DNA of 64,000 nt from Panicum virgatum (lineage: Eukaryota; Streptophyta; Magnoliopsida; Poales; Poaceae), in NCBI RefSeq assembly GCF_016808335.1, contig NC_053150.1, positions 28,848,030 to 28,912,029 on the forward strand, in the 5' to 3' direction. Below the pieces are notes generated by a model. The model made no database searches and was not told where the DNA came from. It saw nothing but the letters and a program-made list of their open reading frames with translations. Below, piece after piece: positions 1 to 11,559 of this stretch; position 1 is the first letter of the stretch; each line of letters begins with the position of its first letter. Both the position numbers and the translations under genes were made by a program.

Positions 1-285
1 CATTGGAGAAAGCCATCGTCCTCTTTCTGGCTATACAGAAAAAGCATTGCATCACTATTGTTGTTGTTTGTTTCAGAGCTTCGATTAGGTTGCTGTTTGT
101 TTTAGAGGCTTAATGAGATGATGCTATTCAACTGATTCTCATCTTCATCTTTTTTTTTGGAAATGGGAAGCCTTATTAATTTCAAGACAATTACATCAAG
201 GTGATAGAACATCCTGAGATCCCCCCGACCTCTGCCAGAAGGCACACAGCTCATCATAAAAGAGCAACAAAAAATTCAAGGCACA

Positions 286-552
286 CTAATGACTATCAAT
301 TCGAAGACTAGACTGCCACCTATGTGCCCGGGTAAAAAACTCCTTGGCCACCTGCGCCAAATACCGAGAAGCCGCTACAACGACTTCCTGGGAAGAAGAC
401 TTCTGCAGGACAGCCCAAGTACGTAGCCAATGAGTAGTTAAAGAGATGACCTGCAAAAAAGAAGTGTGTTTGTTTTCAAAGATAAATGCATTTCTACCGA
501 GCCACAAAGACCAACATAAAGCTCATGCTCCCAAAAGGATCAAAGATTTTAA
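286..552 (-). pseudogene. LINE (non-LTR retrotransposon) ORF2 tail, relic
   Basis: On the minus strand an open stretch begins with a tryptophan-rich motif ending in LWLGRNAFIF and runs about 73 residues. This matches the 'W..LWLERNRRVFE' signature at the C-terminal end of plant LINE reverse transcriptase ORFs (zf-RVT region). The frame continues upstream to about 552 through a stop. No reverse transcriptase core, endonuclease or poly-A tail was found nearby, so this is a 5'-truncated scrap. The family call rests on the short motif only. Confidence 0.55.
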
Positions 553-560
553 GTTCAACT

Positions 561-1166
561 GAATTCCATCTATCTAGTGCCCAAACATATCATCCACACT
601 GTGGAGTCTAGGAAGTCCCCAAGCTGCATATGTGTTTCTTTGGGAACTGCTATGCTATTAAATTGCAAGCCAACTGATTGCGTTATTTTTATGTTCTTAA
701 CTCGTGACCTATGCTTGCTTTGGAATATTTATTAGCATGGCAGATGCAACTTCCTTATTCTTTGTTTGTAAAGTTCTATAGCAGGATTATGTAAATAAAG
801 TTCTTCATATGTGCATTCTAATATCAGGCGGCCTTTACAAACCATATGTTGTGTACATATTCAGTTACAAAGACCAGCTGAAATTAGTGAAGATGGGCTG
901 CTAATAGCTTAATGATAGGCTGTGTTTATGTCACATTACAGCATTGTACTTCAAGATGGATCTGGCTTACCAAATGATTAGTGCTGGTTTGCTCTCGATA
1001 GCTACCCTTTAGGTTCTTTGGGCTTTTGTTGACATAAATTATTTGTTTATAGAAATGTTGACACAAAAGCAGCACACCGATATGAATTGGCAAATATTAT
1101 TTTAGTAGGTTTAGCACTAGTTGTAGCAACTAAAGAAATTTTGTGCAGAAAGGGCACTTCATTGCG
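561..1166. other. AT-rich intergenic stretch, nothing recognised
   Basis: No open frame of note, no RNA gene and no clear repeat boundary was seen on either strand. The base composition resembles intron or untranslated DNA of the neighbouring region. Confidence 0.5.
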
Positions 1167-1412
1167 GTGCCTAAATTTATTTTGTGTTAATTGATGGCTA
1201 TTGACGTGTCGTGCCTAAATTTATTTTGTGTGAACTGATGGCTATTTGATGTGCCATACTTAAATTTATTTCATTGCCGTGTGAACTGCTGGCTGCATGT
1301 ATTCCTCTCTGAACTGATGTATGCATATATGAACTGAAGAGTTGCATGCGTGTATGAACTGAAGGGCTGCATTTATTCCTCTCTGAACTGATGCATGCGT
1401 GTATGAGCTAGG
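1167..1412. repeat. Degenerate short tandem repeats
   Basis: The phrase GTGCCTAAATTTATTTTGTG recurs at 1167 and 1211, and a diverged form recurs near 1253, at 42-44 bp spacing. It is followed by five copies of a 'tgaactga[t/a]g' phrase mixed with 'gcatgcgtgtatg' to about 1410. It lies just before the Harbinger relic and could be a subterminal part of it, but no terminal inverted repeat was identified. Confidence 0.55.
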
Positions 1413-1492
1413 GCTGGCTGGGTCGCGGCATGTATAAATAGCTGCTTGGTGATTTCTGTATTGACATATATCTCCCTTCCATTTTTTACTCG

Positions 1493-2895
1493 ATGTCGCC
1501 TAGTGATGATCCTGCTGTGCCTGATGGTGATCCTCCTCTGCCTGATGATGATGATCAATGTCACTCTGGTGAAGACCTGGAGTCTGAAGATCTAGGCGAT
1601 GATTGTGACCGGGAAGAAATTGATCCAGCGGAGGTATATACACTTGAAGACTTCCTTATCGAGGATGAAAACTAGAAGCTTTCCGAAGGAAGATTGGTGA
1701 GAAATTGAAGGCCAATATTGAAGGATCATCTTCTGAACCACCATGTCATCGTCAACGTCAAAGTGGACCGTGGAGGTATGTACCTAGACCTCGAGAAGCT
1801 GGTCATGATCATCTTGTTGCCAACTATTTCTCTGCAAATTCTATCTATACTGATGAGCAGTTTCATAGGAGGTGGATGAATAAGCCTCTGTTCCTACGAA
1901 TAGTTAGAACTCTCAGTTATTGATCTTCCTTTTTTACTCTAAGAGTGGACACAACTAGTCGAGATGGCTACTCACCTCTTCAAAAGTATACTACAACCAT
2001 TTGAATGCTAGGATACGACACACCGGCTGATACACTTGACGAGGTACTCAAGATTGTGGTGAGCACGTCTTTTGAGTGCTTAGTAAAATTTGCCTAAGGG
2101 GTAATTGAATGTTTTGGTGGCGACTACCTCCGTCCTCTAAGAAGTGATGAACTCTACAACAGAATGAGTCTTGTGGCTTTCTAGGCAGATCGAAAGTATT
2201 GATTGTAATCATTGGGTGTGGAAGAAAGGTTGGGCAGGCATAAAAACTCCTACAATGATCCTTGAATTGGTAGCATCACGTGATCTTCATATATATGGCA
2301 TGCTTTTTTTTGGTATAACTGGTTTCTATAATGATATCAATGTATTGAACAAATCACCACTATTCATTGATGCGATAAAAGGAGAAGCTCCAAGAGTGTA
2401 TTATAATGTAAATGGAATGCAATATGACATGGGGTACTATCTAGCTGATGGAATATATCCAGAGTCGGCGTCATTTGTGAAGACAATATCTAAGCCTCAA
2501 ACAGAGAAACACAAATTGTATGCACGATGTGAAAGAAGGGGCAAGGAAGGATGTGGAGTGTGCATTAGGCGTGCTGCAATTTTGTTTTGATATCGTTAAT
2601 CATCCGGCACGGTTATGAAAATGGAATAATGTTGTTAATATAATGCAAGCTTGCATTATCCTCCATAATATGATAGTCGAAGATGAGAATGAGTTGGTTA
2701 GAACTCCATGGATTTGAATGAGAATCCGAGTGCAACCATTGTCCTACCACCGGAAATGAGTACAAATGATAATCCTAACCCATGCTTTGCACAAGTGCTT
2801 AATAGAAAGTTAGAAACTCGGCAATCTGAGCTCGTTCTACACATAGACAACTCAAGAATGATTTGGTTGAGCATATATGGCAGGGTTATGGGCAA
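1493..2895 (+). pseudogene. PIF/Harbinger transposase relic
   Basis: Broken plus-strand pieces line up in order with plant Harbinger transposases, a DDE-type nuclease of the DUF4371-independent PIF family. 1493-1675 is an acidic N-terminal segment. 1705-1923 carries the 'HLVANYFSAN...FHRRWMNKPLFLRIV' region. 2171-2590 carries the catalytic part: SIDCNHWVWKK (first Asp), then FFGITGFYNDINVLNKSPLF (second Asp), then MGYYLADGIYPESASFVKTI. Frame-shifted pieces to about 2895 match the HNMIVEDE and IEHIWQ C-terminal motifs. There are several stops and frame changes between pieces. Usual length is about 400-450 aa, so nearly the whole ORF is represented but it is dead. Flanking terminal repeats were not found. 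Confidence 0.85.
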
Positions 2896-2899
2896 AGAG

Positions 2900-3360
2900 G
2901 AAATTAGAGCTACATGTTTTAATCAAAGTATTACTTTTATTATATCATATCATGTATTCCTAAAAACTTTCTCATATGAAAACATATATTATATATATGC
3001 TTCTCTGAGAGATTCATGGGGATTGTTTGAATATATCATGCGTTCTCTCGTGTAAGCACTAAAATGATTACAAAGATCAAATTATATACTAGATCACTAT
3101 GATTTACATGTCAAAGGGTGAATTAAATATCTTGTGGATAACCAAATAGATAGTAACTGTCTAACTATTGTACAAGCGTCTATTTAGCTATCTATGTGTG
3201 ATAAAAAAACTACAGCTGTCTAAACTGTTGTATTTGCCCTCAGGGATTCAATTAGGAAAGGAATAAAAGCTTCACGTCATGAACAGTAGAGTCTAAAGAT
3301 GTGGAGCAGGGCTTTTGTGTCAACTCTTAACTAAATTACTCGTGTGTAAGAGAAACATAG
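2900..3360. other. AT-rich DNA downstream of the Harbinger relic
   Basis: No coding signal or RNA gene was seen. It may be the 3' untranslated or terminal part of the Harbinger copy. Confidence 0.4.
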
Positions 3361-3960
3361 GCCATATTTAGTTCTCAAAAAAAATTCTACAGATCCCATC
3401 ACATCGAATATTCGAACACATGTATGAAGTATTAAATGCAGTTAAAAAACAACTAATTATACAGTTTAACCATAAATGATGAGACGAATTGTTTAAGTCT
3501 AATTAGTCCATGATTTGACATTAATTGCCAACTAACAACGAAAGTCAGTAGATGATGTAATCAAGGCGATGCTATATACTCCTCCAAAGATCAAGAAAAT
3601 CCTTGGAATGAAGATATTGGCCCGTTTTGCTTATTTCTAGAAGATTCTAGAAAGCACTTTGACTGCTAATTAGGGATATTAAATAAAGATAGTTTACAAA
3701 ACTAACTCCAGTATCCTGTGCTTGGAATTCTGAAGAATCTAACGAGACTTTTGACTGCGTGATTAGAAGATGATTATCAATTAATTACCGCCATTAGATT
3801 CGTTGCGAAAAATTATACCCGTCCATGAAGAGGTTTTGCAAATAGACTTCATTTAAGATGTATTTAGATCTCAAAATTTTATACCAAAAAACATCACATC
3901 GAATGTTTAGATACTAAAATTTTACACCTAAAAACCATGAGATACTTTTGCGTTTTCTTC
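3361..3960. repeat. Two grass MITE-like fragments
   Basis: 3361-3590 contains the grass miniature-element phrasing 'tttagttctcaaaaa..., tcacatcgaatattcgaacacatgtatgaagtattaaatg..., gagacgaat...aattagtccatgattt'. 3611-3950 contains a related internal segment ('aattaccgccattagattcgt...aaaaattataccc...tagacttcattta'), which recurs closer to the PPR gene at 4700-4940 and 5330-5560. Boundaries and target duplications are not clear. The closest fit is Tourist/PIF-related non-autonomous elements. Confidence 0.5.
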
Positions 3961-4429
3961 ATTCACGATCTGATCATCTACGGCAGTTTGCCCACTCCAT
4001 GATCCAATATTCCGTACGTATTTCCATGACAGATCTTAAATTCAAGCCGGAGCACCACGGGCGGCCAACGCCTTGCCACGGCGCAGAGATCCAGGGCCGA
4101 CCGCCGCCTTGCCCCTGGCCAGGAAAATTTCTCAGCAAAAAAGTTTCGAGAAAACTGATAATCACGTTTATCAATGGTAACCAGTTTAATAATAATTCTC
4201 AGTAATTTTGAATTCGTAATCACCCCTTATCTCATAAGCTACATATGTTTTCATTCTAAACATTGTGATGTCTTGTTTTCTATTAGATTGTTTGGAGATC
4301 ATCTAGATTATTTTATGTACAGTTTGAGGAGTTTTTCTATAAATTTTATCTGAAAGAGAAACAGTAAATCCGATAAATTTCGAAAAAATCCGATAAATAT
4401 GTTCATCTGTCATCTCCAGTTTTTTTTTT

Positions 4430-4690
4430 CCTGGCCGAAGCACCACGGCCAGCCACCGCCTTGCCCCTGCTCGGTGATCTAAGGCTGGCCGCCACCTTGT
4501 CTCTAGCCGGAACCCCACGGCGGACCGCCGCTTTGCCCCTGCCCGGAGACCCAAGGCCGGCCACCACCTTGCCCCTGGGGATCCAAGGCTGGCCGCCGCT
4601 TTGTCCAACCCCACAGGCGGCCACCACCTTGCCCCTGCCTGGATAATCAATGATGGCCGCCGGTGCGCCCCTGCCCGAGGCATCTTGCGT
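4430..4690. repeat. GC-rich minisatellite-like tract
   Basis: Degenerate units combining 'ggccggcca/gCCaCC' with 'CTTGCCCCTG' repeat about seven times. A separate island of the same wording lies at 4050-4125. The end of the tract (4646-4690) is repeated at 5259-5310, where it marks the junction of the larger tandem duplication. Open frames across it are low-complexity by-products of the repeat. Confidence 0.65.
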
Positions 4691-5880
4691 CCGCTCGATT
4701 TTGGTTTTTTTCTGAACTAGAACACACTATGACCCATAATGAGAGATATTAAATAAAGCAGTTTATAAAACACTTTCATAACCTCTGTGTTATGAATGCT
4801 AAAAATAGTCTTTGACCGCGTAATTAGAGAATAGTTATTATAGCATCACTATAGACAATCATGATTAATTACCGTCATTAGATTCGTCACAAAAGTTACA
4901 CTCATCTCTAAAAAATTCTTACCAATAGACTTCATTTAATTTAAATATGTGAAATTTTTTATCTGAAGACGTGTTCTAGAAACCAAACAAAGAATTTTTT
5001 ATCTGAAGACGTGTTCTAGAAACCAATGATTGGAACACAACGGATTGAGAAATTTTCTCTATTAAAGCCACATGAAAAAAAAAGTTTTGGACCAACTAAA
5101 CGAAACCGACAGGATGGCGGCATGTGGCACCGCGCGTTCAGATCAACGTACCACACTTCCCAAATCCGTCTCAGCCTCCTACCACTCCAGGCTCGAAAAC
5201 AATTGCCCTCCTCTCATGGCGCCGCCGTTCGCCGCCGGCCTCCGCCGCCTTCCCCGATATCAATGATGGCCGCCGGTGCGCCCCTGCCCGAGCCCCGAGG
5301 CATCTTGCGTCCGCTCGATTTTGGTTTTTTTCTGAACTAGAACCACTATGACCCATAATGAGAGATATTAAATAAAGCAGTTTATAAAATCAATTTCATA
5401 ACCTCTGTGTTATGAATGCTAAAAAATAGTCTTTGACCGCGTAATTAGAGAATAGTTATTATAGCATCACTATAGACAATCATGATTAATTACCGTCATT
5501 AGATTCGTCACAAAAGTTACACTCATCTCTAAAAAATTCTTACAAATAGACTTCATTTAATATTAAATATGTGAAATTTTTTTATCTGAAGACGTGTTCT
5601 AGAAACCAAACAAAGAATTTTTTTATCTGAAGACGTGTTCTAGAAACCAATGATTGAGAACACACGGAGAGAAATTTTCTCTATTAAAAGCCACATGAAA
5701 AAAAAAGTTTTGGACCAACTAAACGAAACCGACAGGATGGCGGCATGTGGCACCGCGCGTTCAGATCAACGTACCACACTTCCCAAATCCGTCTCAGCCT
5801 CCTACCACTCCCAGGCTCGAAAACAATTGCCCTCCTCTCATGGCGCCGCCGTTCGCCGCCGGCATCCGCCGCCTTCCCCT
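4646..5880. repeat. ~613-624 bp tandem duplication of PPR promoter and 5' coding end
   Basis: Two head-to-tail copies are visible. Copy 1 is 4646-5258 and copy 2 runs from 5259 to about 5880, aligned at an offset of 613 bp that drifts to 624 bp through small indels. Each copy holds a miniature-element remnant, a doubled 'ttttttatctgaagacgtgttctagaaaccaa' phrase, the leader, and an ATG followed by MAPPFAAG. In copy 1 the ATG is at 5216 and the frame stops after 16 codons. In copy 2 the ATG is at 5840 and opens the real PPR protein. The shared internal phrase doubling shows that the smaller duplication came first. Confidence 0.9.
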
Positions 5881-7802
5881 TTCCAACCTCCACCGCCTCC
5901 TGTCGTCCCACCACCTACACCTCTCCATCTCCCACTCCCCCTCCGACCAAAGCGACTTCGAGCCAGACCCCGAGCACCCCCTCCCTCTTCCTCCCGCCAC
6001 CGACGACGACGGCGAGCTCGCCTCCTTCGTCCACCGCATCTCCAGCGCGGCCTCCTCCGCTTCCTCCCCGAAGGAAGCGCTCTCTCTACTCCTATCCAAC
6101 ACCACAACCACGGGCTCATCACCGGCCCCAGCATCCCCGGCCCTCCTCGTCCGCGCCCTCTGGGAGCTGCGCCGCGACCCGGACGCCGCCGCGCTCGCGG
6201 TTCGCTACGGAGACGAGAGCAGCGCCGTGGATGGGGCCGATGGGGCGGGCGCAGGACCGCAGCCGCCGCCGGCCGAGGCGTGGCACCTGGCCGTGTGGGC
6301 CGCGGGGAAGGCGCGGCGGTTCGACCTCGCGTGGGCGGTCGTGCGGCGCATGCAGCGCCGCGGGGTGCTCACTCGCCGTGCCATGATCATCCTGATGGAG
6401 AGGTGCGGTCTCTTGCACGGAATATGTCTTCATTTTGTGGATCCTGCTTTAGAAGTTGGCAAATCATGCTGATGGTAGTATAGTTGAGTATTGTCCAATT
6501 CTCAGGATCTCTGTGGTGATTGTATAATTGTTAATCAAAGATGGTAGATAGTACAGGTAGTACGAATGCTTAGATCAAAATATTAGATTGATGTTCCAGA
6601 ATATAAAGCTGTCACAAGGGCTGAACTTAGCATCTTGCTTTGTTGAGCAGAGTGTTGCTGCCGTTTTGGCAGTCATAATGCAGTAATTGGACTTTGTTCA
6701 TCCTTCCGAAACTTATGTTTTATTTTCTCATCATGTACTTTACATCGGACCAATATGGATATTAAATTTCAGGTATGCAGCTGCCAATGAAGTGAATAAA
6801 GCAATCAAGACATTTGATGTGATGGAGAAGTTTAAAGTGGAAGCAGATCAAACTGCATTTTACTCCCTTCTCCGTGCTCTTTGCAAAAGCAAAAACTTAG
6901 AGGATGCTGAGGAGTTGCTTCTTCTGAGAAAGAAATTCTTCCCACTTACTGCAGAAGGTTTCAATATAATTCTAGATGGTTGGTGTAATGTCATCACTGA
7001 TGTGGCTGAAGCAAAGAGAGTTTGGAGAGAAATGTCCAATTACTGTATTACTCCTGATGGTATATCCTATACTCTCATGGTCAGCTGTTTCTCAAAAGTA
7101 GGAAACCTTTTTGATACCCTGAGGGTTTATGATGAAATGAAAAAGAGGGGCTGGACTCCTGCTATTGGTGTTTACAATTCACTTGTCTATGTTCTGACAA
7201 GAGAGAATTGCATGAAGGATGCACACAATATATTCAGCAAACTTATAGATGAAGGTATCCAACCGGATGTTGAAACATACAACAGTATGATAGTTCCACT
7301 TTGTGAAAGTTCTAAGCTTGATGAAGCACGAATAGTGATGGAAAGCATGATACTTAAGGGCATTGTTCCAACCATTTCGACTTACCATGCATTTTTGAAG
7401 CAAGAAGGCATTGACGAGTCACTGAAGCTCTTGCAAAAAATGAAGGAAGATGGTTGTGGCCCTAAGAGTGAAACGTTTCTCATGCTTATTGATAAATTTT
7501 TTCTACTGAATGAGTCTAGAAATGCTCTCAGAGTATGGAATGAAATGAGAAAATATGACATTAACCCTGCTCGTTCACACTATATGACAGTGGTCCAAGG
7601 TTTAGTAAAGCATGGATGTATACCAAGAGCTTTAGAGTACTATGATGAAATGAAGGAAAAGGGTTTCGCTTCTGATACACAACTTGACAAGGAATTCGAA
7701 ACCTTTCTTTTGGCCAACAGAGACCACTGGAAAGGACCTGGCAAATACAATATCATTCCCCAATGGAGCAAACATTTTACAATGCGGTCAAGAATGCAAT
7801 AA
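5840..7802 (+). CDS. Pentatricopeptide repeat protein, mitochondrial type
   Basis: Coding exons are 5840..6402 and 6773..7802 (1,593 nt, 530 aa). The single intron is GT-AG (GTGCGG...TTTCAG) and splits an Arg codon, giving the join LMER-YAAANEV. Residues 1 to about 70 are rich in Arg, Ser, His and Pro with few acids, fitting an organelle presequence. From about residue 150 to 500 the protein is a chain of helical 35-residue P-class PPR motifs, for example 'VYNSLVYVLTREN', 'TYNSMIVPLCESSKLDEA' and 'HYMTVVQGLVKHGCIPRALEYYDEM'. The wording resembles the Arabidopsis At1g80550 group. Family role: sequence-specific RNA binding in mitochondria or plastids; the target is not predictable here. No E, DYW or SMR domain is seen. 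I chose the ATG at 5840 because the longer in-frame start at 5747 reads through leader sequence shared with the duplicated copy. Exon 1 is very GC-rich and exon 2 AT-rich, a known grass gradient. Confidence 0.9.
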
Positions 7803-9238
7803 CAAATATGTTCAATCGAATTTGGTTATACTGTGTTTTCTGATATGGGGGAATTAATTCCAACAAAGTAGAATTTTTTTACCAGTGTGAGGTACGTTTA
7901 TTTGACCTCTGCTTGAACCCTGACTATAGCACATATATTAATGTTTATGTGAATCTAACTGCAAAACTGTAATATACACGGCATTTGCTTGTGTTGCTGC
8001 TTCTGAAATAATTACCTTTGAACTGACTTTGTGTGATACAATGGTCGTGTGTCATCCAAGTCTATGTTTTTGGTAAAAACGTGTTAATCATGTTTGTTTT
8101 TGAATGGCCAATATTAGTTATCTCGCCTACCAGCACTTGCAGTAGGTAAACTGTCTGACAATTGGGATCTGAGTATGATTTTTGAGTGAAGTTTGGTTAT
8201 TTTACGCACTGGAGGAATTTGGATTTTTAAGTCTGTTATTAGAATGTTTGTATAGTAACTCATGATACCGCAATGTCAGACCCTTACGAGTTGAGATGTT
8301 CTGCATACAACTCTGCTGGAGCACAAGGTCGAACACTCATGATGGGTCACCTTTCGTTTTACAAGCAAAGCCATGTAATAAAGAATATTAATAGGTATGA
8401 TTGCCTGATTACTCAGGTTACTGGGCTCGATCTGGACTCTGGTTGCTTGTAAGGAGGTATGTAGGTGCAGATATATCGGCTAAAATTTATAGTTTGTAGA
8501 GTGTCAACTCTGTTAAGTTTTGAACTTGAGGTAGTAACAGCTCCATTTTCTTTGTGACAGTCTGTTGTCCTTGTGCTGTTTTGATCCTGAGGTCCGATTT
8601 CGCTTCTATTTATTCAAGTACTCAATGGAAGGAGCAAATAGTTGTACAATTTCTCAGTAATGTGGTGCATTCTGTCTAATATTATATGTTATTTCAGAAT
8701 GGGTTTTATCCTTTGCGAAAAATAAGCTTTGGTGATTGGTGGTGTTTGCAGGCCTGTCGCAAAAGTAATGGAGATTTTGAATCAATTTAATGAGCTGATA
8801 AAACAAAAAACAATAGGGCCGTGACCTTATATATGCTTGTAAATTAGACCACATATAGCATTCCAATCTGATTATGTCAAAACAGTAAATGTCTATTTGA
8901 TGACATCCTGCAGCTACTACATGAAAAGAGATATAGCAGAAAGTCTTACGAGTAAGTATTGAGTTTTAGTAGCCGAAAGTCTTACGAGTAAGTATTGAGT
9001 TTTAGGAGATTGGTTGCTACCTTTCTCTATATGACCTGAAACGTGGAGATGATATAACTCAGGTTTTATCGATAGCTGTAGATTTTGCAGTTCTCTTTTT
9101 TTCTAATGCAGAATTTGAAGTTTTACATGGAAAAAGGGAATATTGTGACAAAGTAGTTGCAAGCATTTCCCATTTGCCTATCTAGCTGGACCAAAAGAAA
9201 GTATGTGAGACCTTAATCACTGCTTTCGTGTCTGTAGG
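7803..9238. other. PPR 3' flank, no gene recognised
   Basis: This is AT-rich DNA probably including the PPR 3' untranslated region. A 36-37 bp direct repeat (GAAAGTCTTACGAGTAAGTA...) occurs twice in tandem at about 8939-9005. Short open frames here show no family signature. Confidence 0.5.
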
Positions 9239-9444
9239 CCTGCCGCGAGATAGAGGCCCATCCATGATCCGTCAACAGCCTGCCGGGCAGCCCAACCCAA
9301 CAAATTGTCTTATAAAAAAAAACTCAATTCCAAAATAGAGGGGCAAACTCACAGGTCCCAGTAAACGGATTGGAGTCCAGGGTGACCACGGTCCGGTCTA
9401 ATCTGCTTTATTACTCGCCCTCCTCTCTCCTCTTCCTCTCGCTA

Positions 9445-9850
9445 TAGATGGCCAAATGTGCCGCATAGCACGACACGACTATAAACCCTCCGGCACGACA
9501 GGACTAGGCACGGCACAACTAGGCACCATAGCTTAGTCGTGTTGTGCCGTGTCGGCACTGCATGCCTGTCCCTCAGCCCAGGCACGACACTATCCGCGCG
9601 CAGTCATGCCATGCCGGCATGATAGGCACGGCGTGCTCGTGCCGACCCGAGCCCGTCTTGGCCGCCGGCCTTCGCCCTCAACCGCATGTCCCGGCCGCTA
9701 ACCTCCACCCTCCGCCGCACGTCCCGGCCACCGGCCTCCGCCGCGACCATCACTGCCGCCATGTGCGCCGACTGCCGGCCCCACCCGTGCGCATGTTGCT
9801 GGCTCCCGCCTCGCGCCCGCCAACCTATGTCTGTAAGGACACATGACCTC
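9445..9850. repeat. 'GCACGACACGGC' low-complexity grass repeat
   Basis: A stretch beginning 'agatggccaaatgtgccgcatagcacgacacgac' is packed with direct and inverted versions of 'ggcacgacac / gtgtcgtgcc' and passes into a GC-rich 'ccggccaccggcctccgccg' run. Such stretches are common in grass genomes and the 5' wording resembles hAT-type termini. Open frames in it are compositional. Element ends are not defined. Confidence 0.45.
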
Positions 9851-9854
9851 ATTA

Positions 9855-10890
9855 GGCTATAGTTTGTTATTTTGGTAATTGTTTGACAACATAATTATTA
9901 GGACTAACATGTTGTCAAGATGTGCTTTGAAGGTGTTTGTTAGATTCCAAGGATGTAATGGAAGCCCTTCAAATGATCAAGTATGAAAAGACTCGTGAAG
10001 AAACGAAGCAAAACACGCATTTGACAGCTTCATTTGGTCAGTGCATTGAGCAAGCATCGTATCAATCTGGATTGACAGACTAAATTGGTTAATGCAAGAC
10101 AACACCGAATCAATCTGTGGTTGCAAAAGGATGAAGATAGGGTGTCGGTTAAACCGATGGGGTGAAATTTGAGAGCGTCAGTGCAATGGTCAGTGCAACA
10201 CTGATGCAAGTGAAGAAACTCCTTCAAGATCGATTGAACTGACACTGTTGAAAAGAAGCGTCGGTGCAATGGTGCTGGCATTGTCTAGAGGGCTTATTTT
10301 GGCTGCTGAAGAGGTCGTTCACTGACCGGTTAAATCGACACAAGGTCGATCCAACCATCGGTGCAACAATGGTAGCGTCGAACCGTGTTAGAAGTCCAAT
10401 GGCTACTTGCTGGGTTTGGGTGACCGGTTTAACCGACACGCCCCATGCATAGGCGTCGTTTCAATCGACACTTATGTGCTTTCAGCTAGCCGTTGGAGCA
10501 ACAACTGTCCTAAGTTGGTGGCCTATATAAATGCCACATTTTGAGTCATTTGAGGTTGCTGGAGTCCAGAGAAGCTACACCTATATCAGAGAAGTTCTCC
10601 AAGCCATAACAGTGCAATTTGATCACATCTTTACTCCTTAGCACACCTTTGAGAGTGTTAGTGCTAGATTAGCTCTTGAGAGAGTATGAGAGCAAGGTGT
10701 GCTGCATTGTGAACTAGTTCTTGAGTGAACCACACTTTGTATTCTCGGTGTGCCAGCCCCTTAGAGCTTTGGTGGCTCGCCGACAAGTCATCAACTCTCT
10801 AGCTTGGTGTGGAGTGGCGTTGACGGTTTTGTGCAGGGGACGTGGAGACCCTATCCGTCGGGTATCAATATTAGGGATATCTGGAGTTGG
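9855..10890 (+). mobile_element. Ty1/copia-type LTR fragment
   Basis: The text contains the typical grass copia LTR order: 'cattaggactaacatgttgtc', many 'cggtgcaa / aaccgac' phrases, a TATA-like 'CCTATATAAATGCC' at about 10520, then 'gttgctggagtccagagaa', 'tagattagctcttgagaga', 'gaactagttcttgagtgaacca' and 'agctttggtggctcgccg'. No internal coding region adjoins it, so it is a solo or truncated LTR. Exact ends were not located. Confidence 0.6.
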
Positions 10891-10939
10891 ACATAAGTCG
10901 GCCACGTGTTCTGACCAGCCCAGGAGATTATTGTGCCCG

Positions 10940-11235
10940 ATTTAACTGCCGACCTTTGTGGGAGCCGCTTCGTCTCGTCCGACCTCTGAGGGAGGGCTCC
11001 GCCTCACCTGACCTCTGCGAGGGATGCCCTCTCGTCTGATCTTTGGGCGGAGACTTCCGCCTCGCCCGACCCTTGACCAGGGGACGGCCATGCTCCTGAC
11101 CCTAGGCGGGTCCTGCGACGCCCTGCGCCGGCCACTGACAAGCGTCGAAGCGGACGACCCGGGCAGCAGGAACGTCATTGACACAGGAACAATGGAACAC
11201 ACACTTTTACAGGGCTACGGGGTGACATGCCATAG
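10940..11235. repeat. GC-rich LTR-like fragment with 'GACCTCTGAGGGAGGGCTCCGCC' units
   Basis: About four degenerate copies of a 'cgacctctgagggagggctccgcctcacc' phrase run from 10946 to about 11090, followed by a unique GC-rich tail. Wording of this kind occurs in LTRs of large grass gypsy elements. No coding content or boundaries could be fixed. Confidence 0.4.
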
Positions 11236-11269
11236 GGTACGGGCGTGCGCCATCAGTACGAGTGCTCGG

Positions 11270-11550
11270 AAACCGGTTACACCGCCGCCCTCCGGTACCG
11301 GTTTACCGGACCGGTTAGGCCGGTAACCGGTGGAAACCGGTTGAATTCAAATCTAAATTCAAAATTTCCCGTGCAACCGGTTCCGACCGGTTTACCGGCC
11401 GGTTTGACCGGTTTACCGGCCGGTTTTACCGGTTTACCGGCCGGTTTGACCGGTTTGAAATTCAAACGCTCCCGTGCAACCGGTTTACCGGCCGGTTTTA
11501 CCGGTTACCGACCGGTTTGACCGGTTTACCGGCCGGTTGACCGGTTTGAT
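11270..11550. repeat. ACCGGT/CCGGCCGG palindromic repeat field
   Basis: A run of more than fifteen ACCGGT or ACCGGTTT palindromes alternates with CCGGCCGG. It is broken twice by 'gaattcaaat...aaattcaaa' and 'cccgtgcaaccgg' spacers. On the minus strand it reads as a KPVKPAG repeat peptide, a composition effect. The arrangement resembles subterminal repeats of a DNA transposon, but no terminal inverted repeat or transposase is adjacent. Confidence 0.7.
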
Positions 11551-11559
11551 CGGTGGTCC

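Noticed and set aside
5650..6483. 277-codon frame overlapping PPR exon 1
   Set aside because: Alternative frame of GC-rich exon 1; Pro/Arg-rich low complexity; the frame with the PPR splice join is the coding one.
11277..11465. KPVKPAG repeat protein on the minus strand
   Set aside because: Translation of the ACCGGT palindrome field; no start context or conserved ends.
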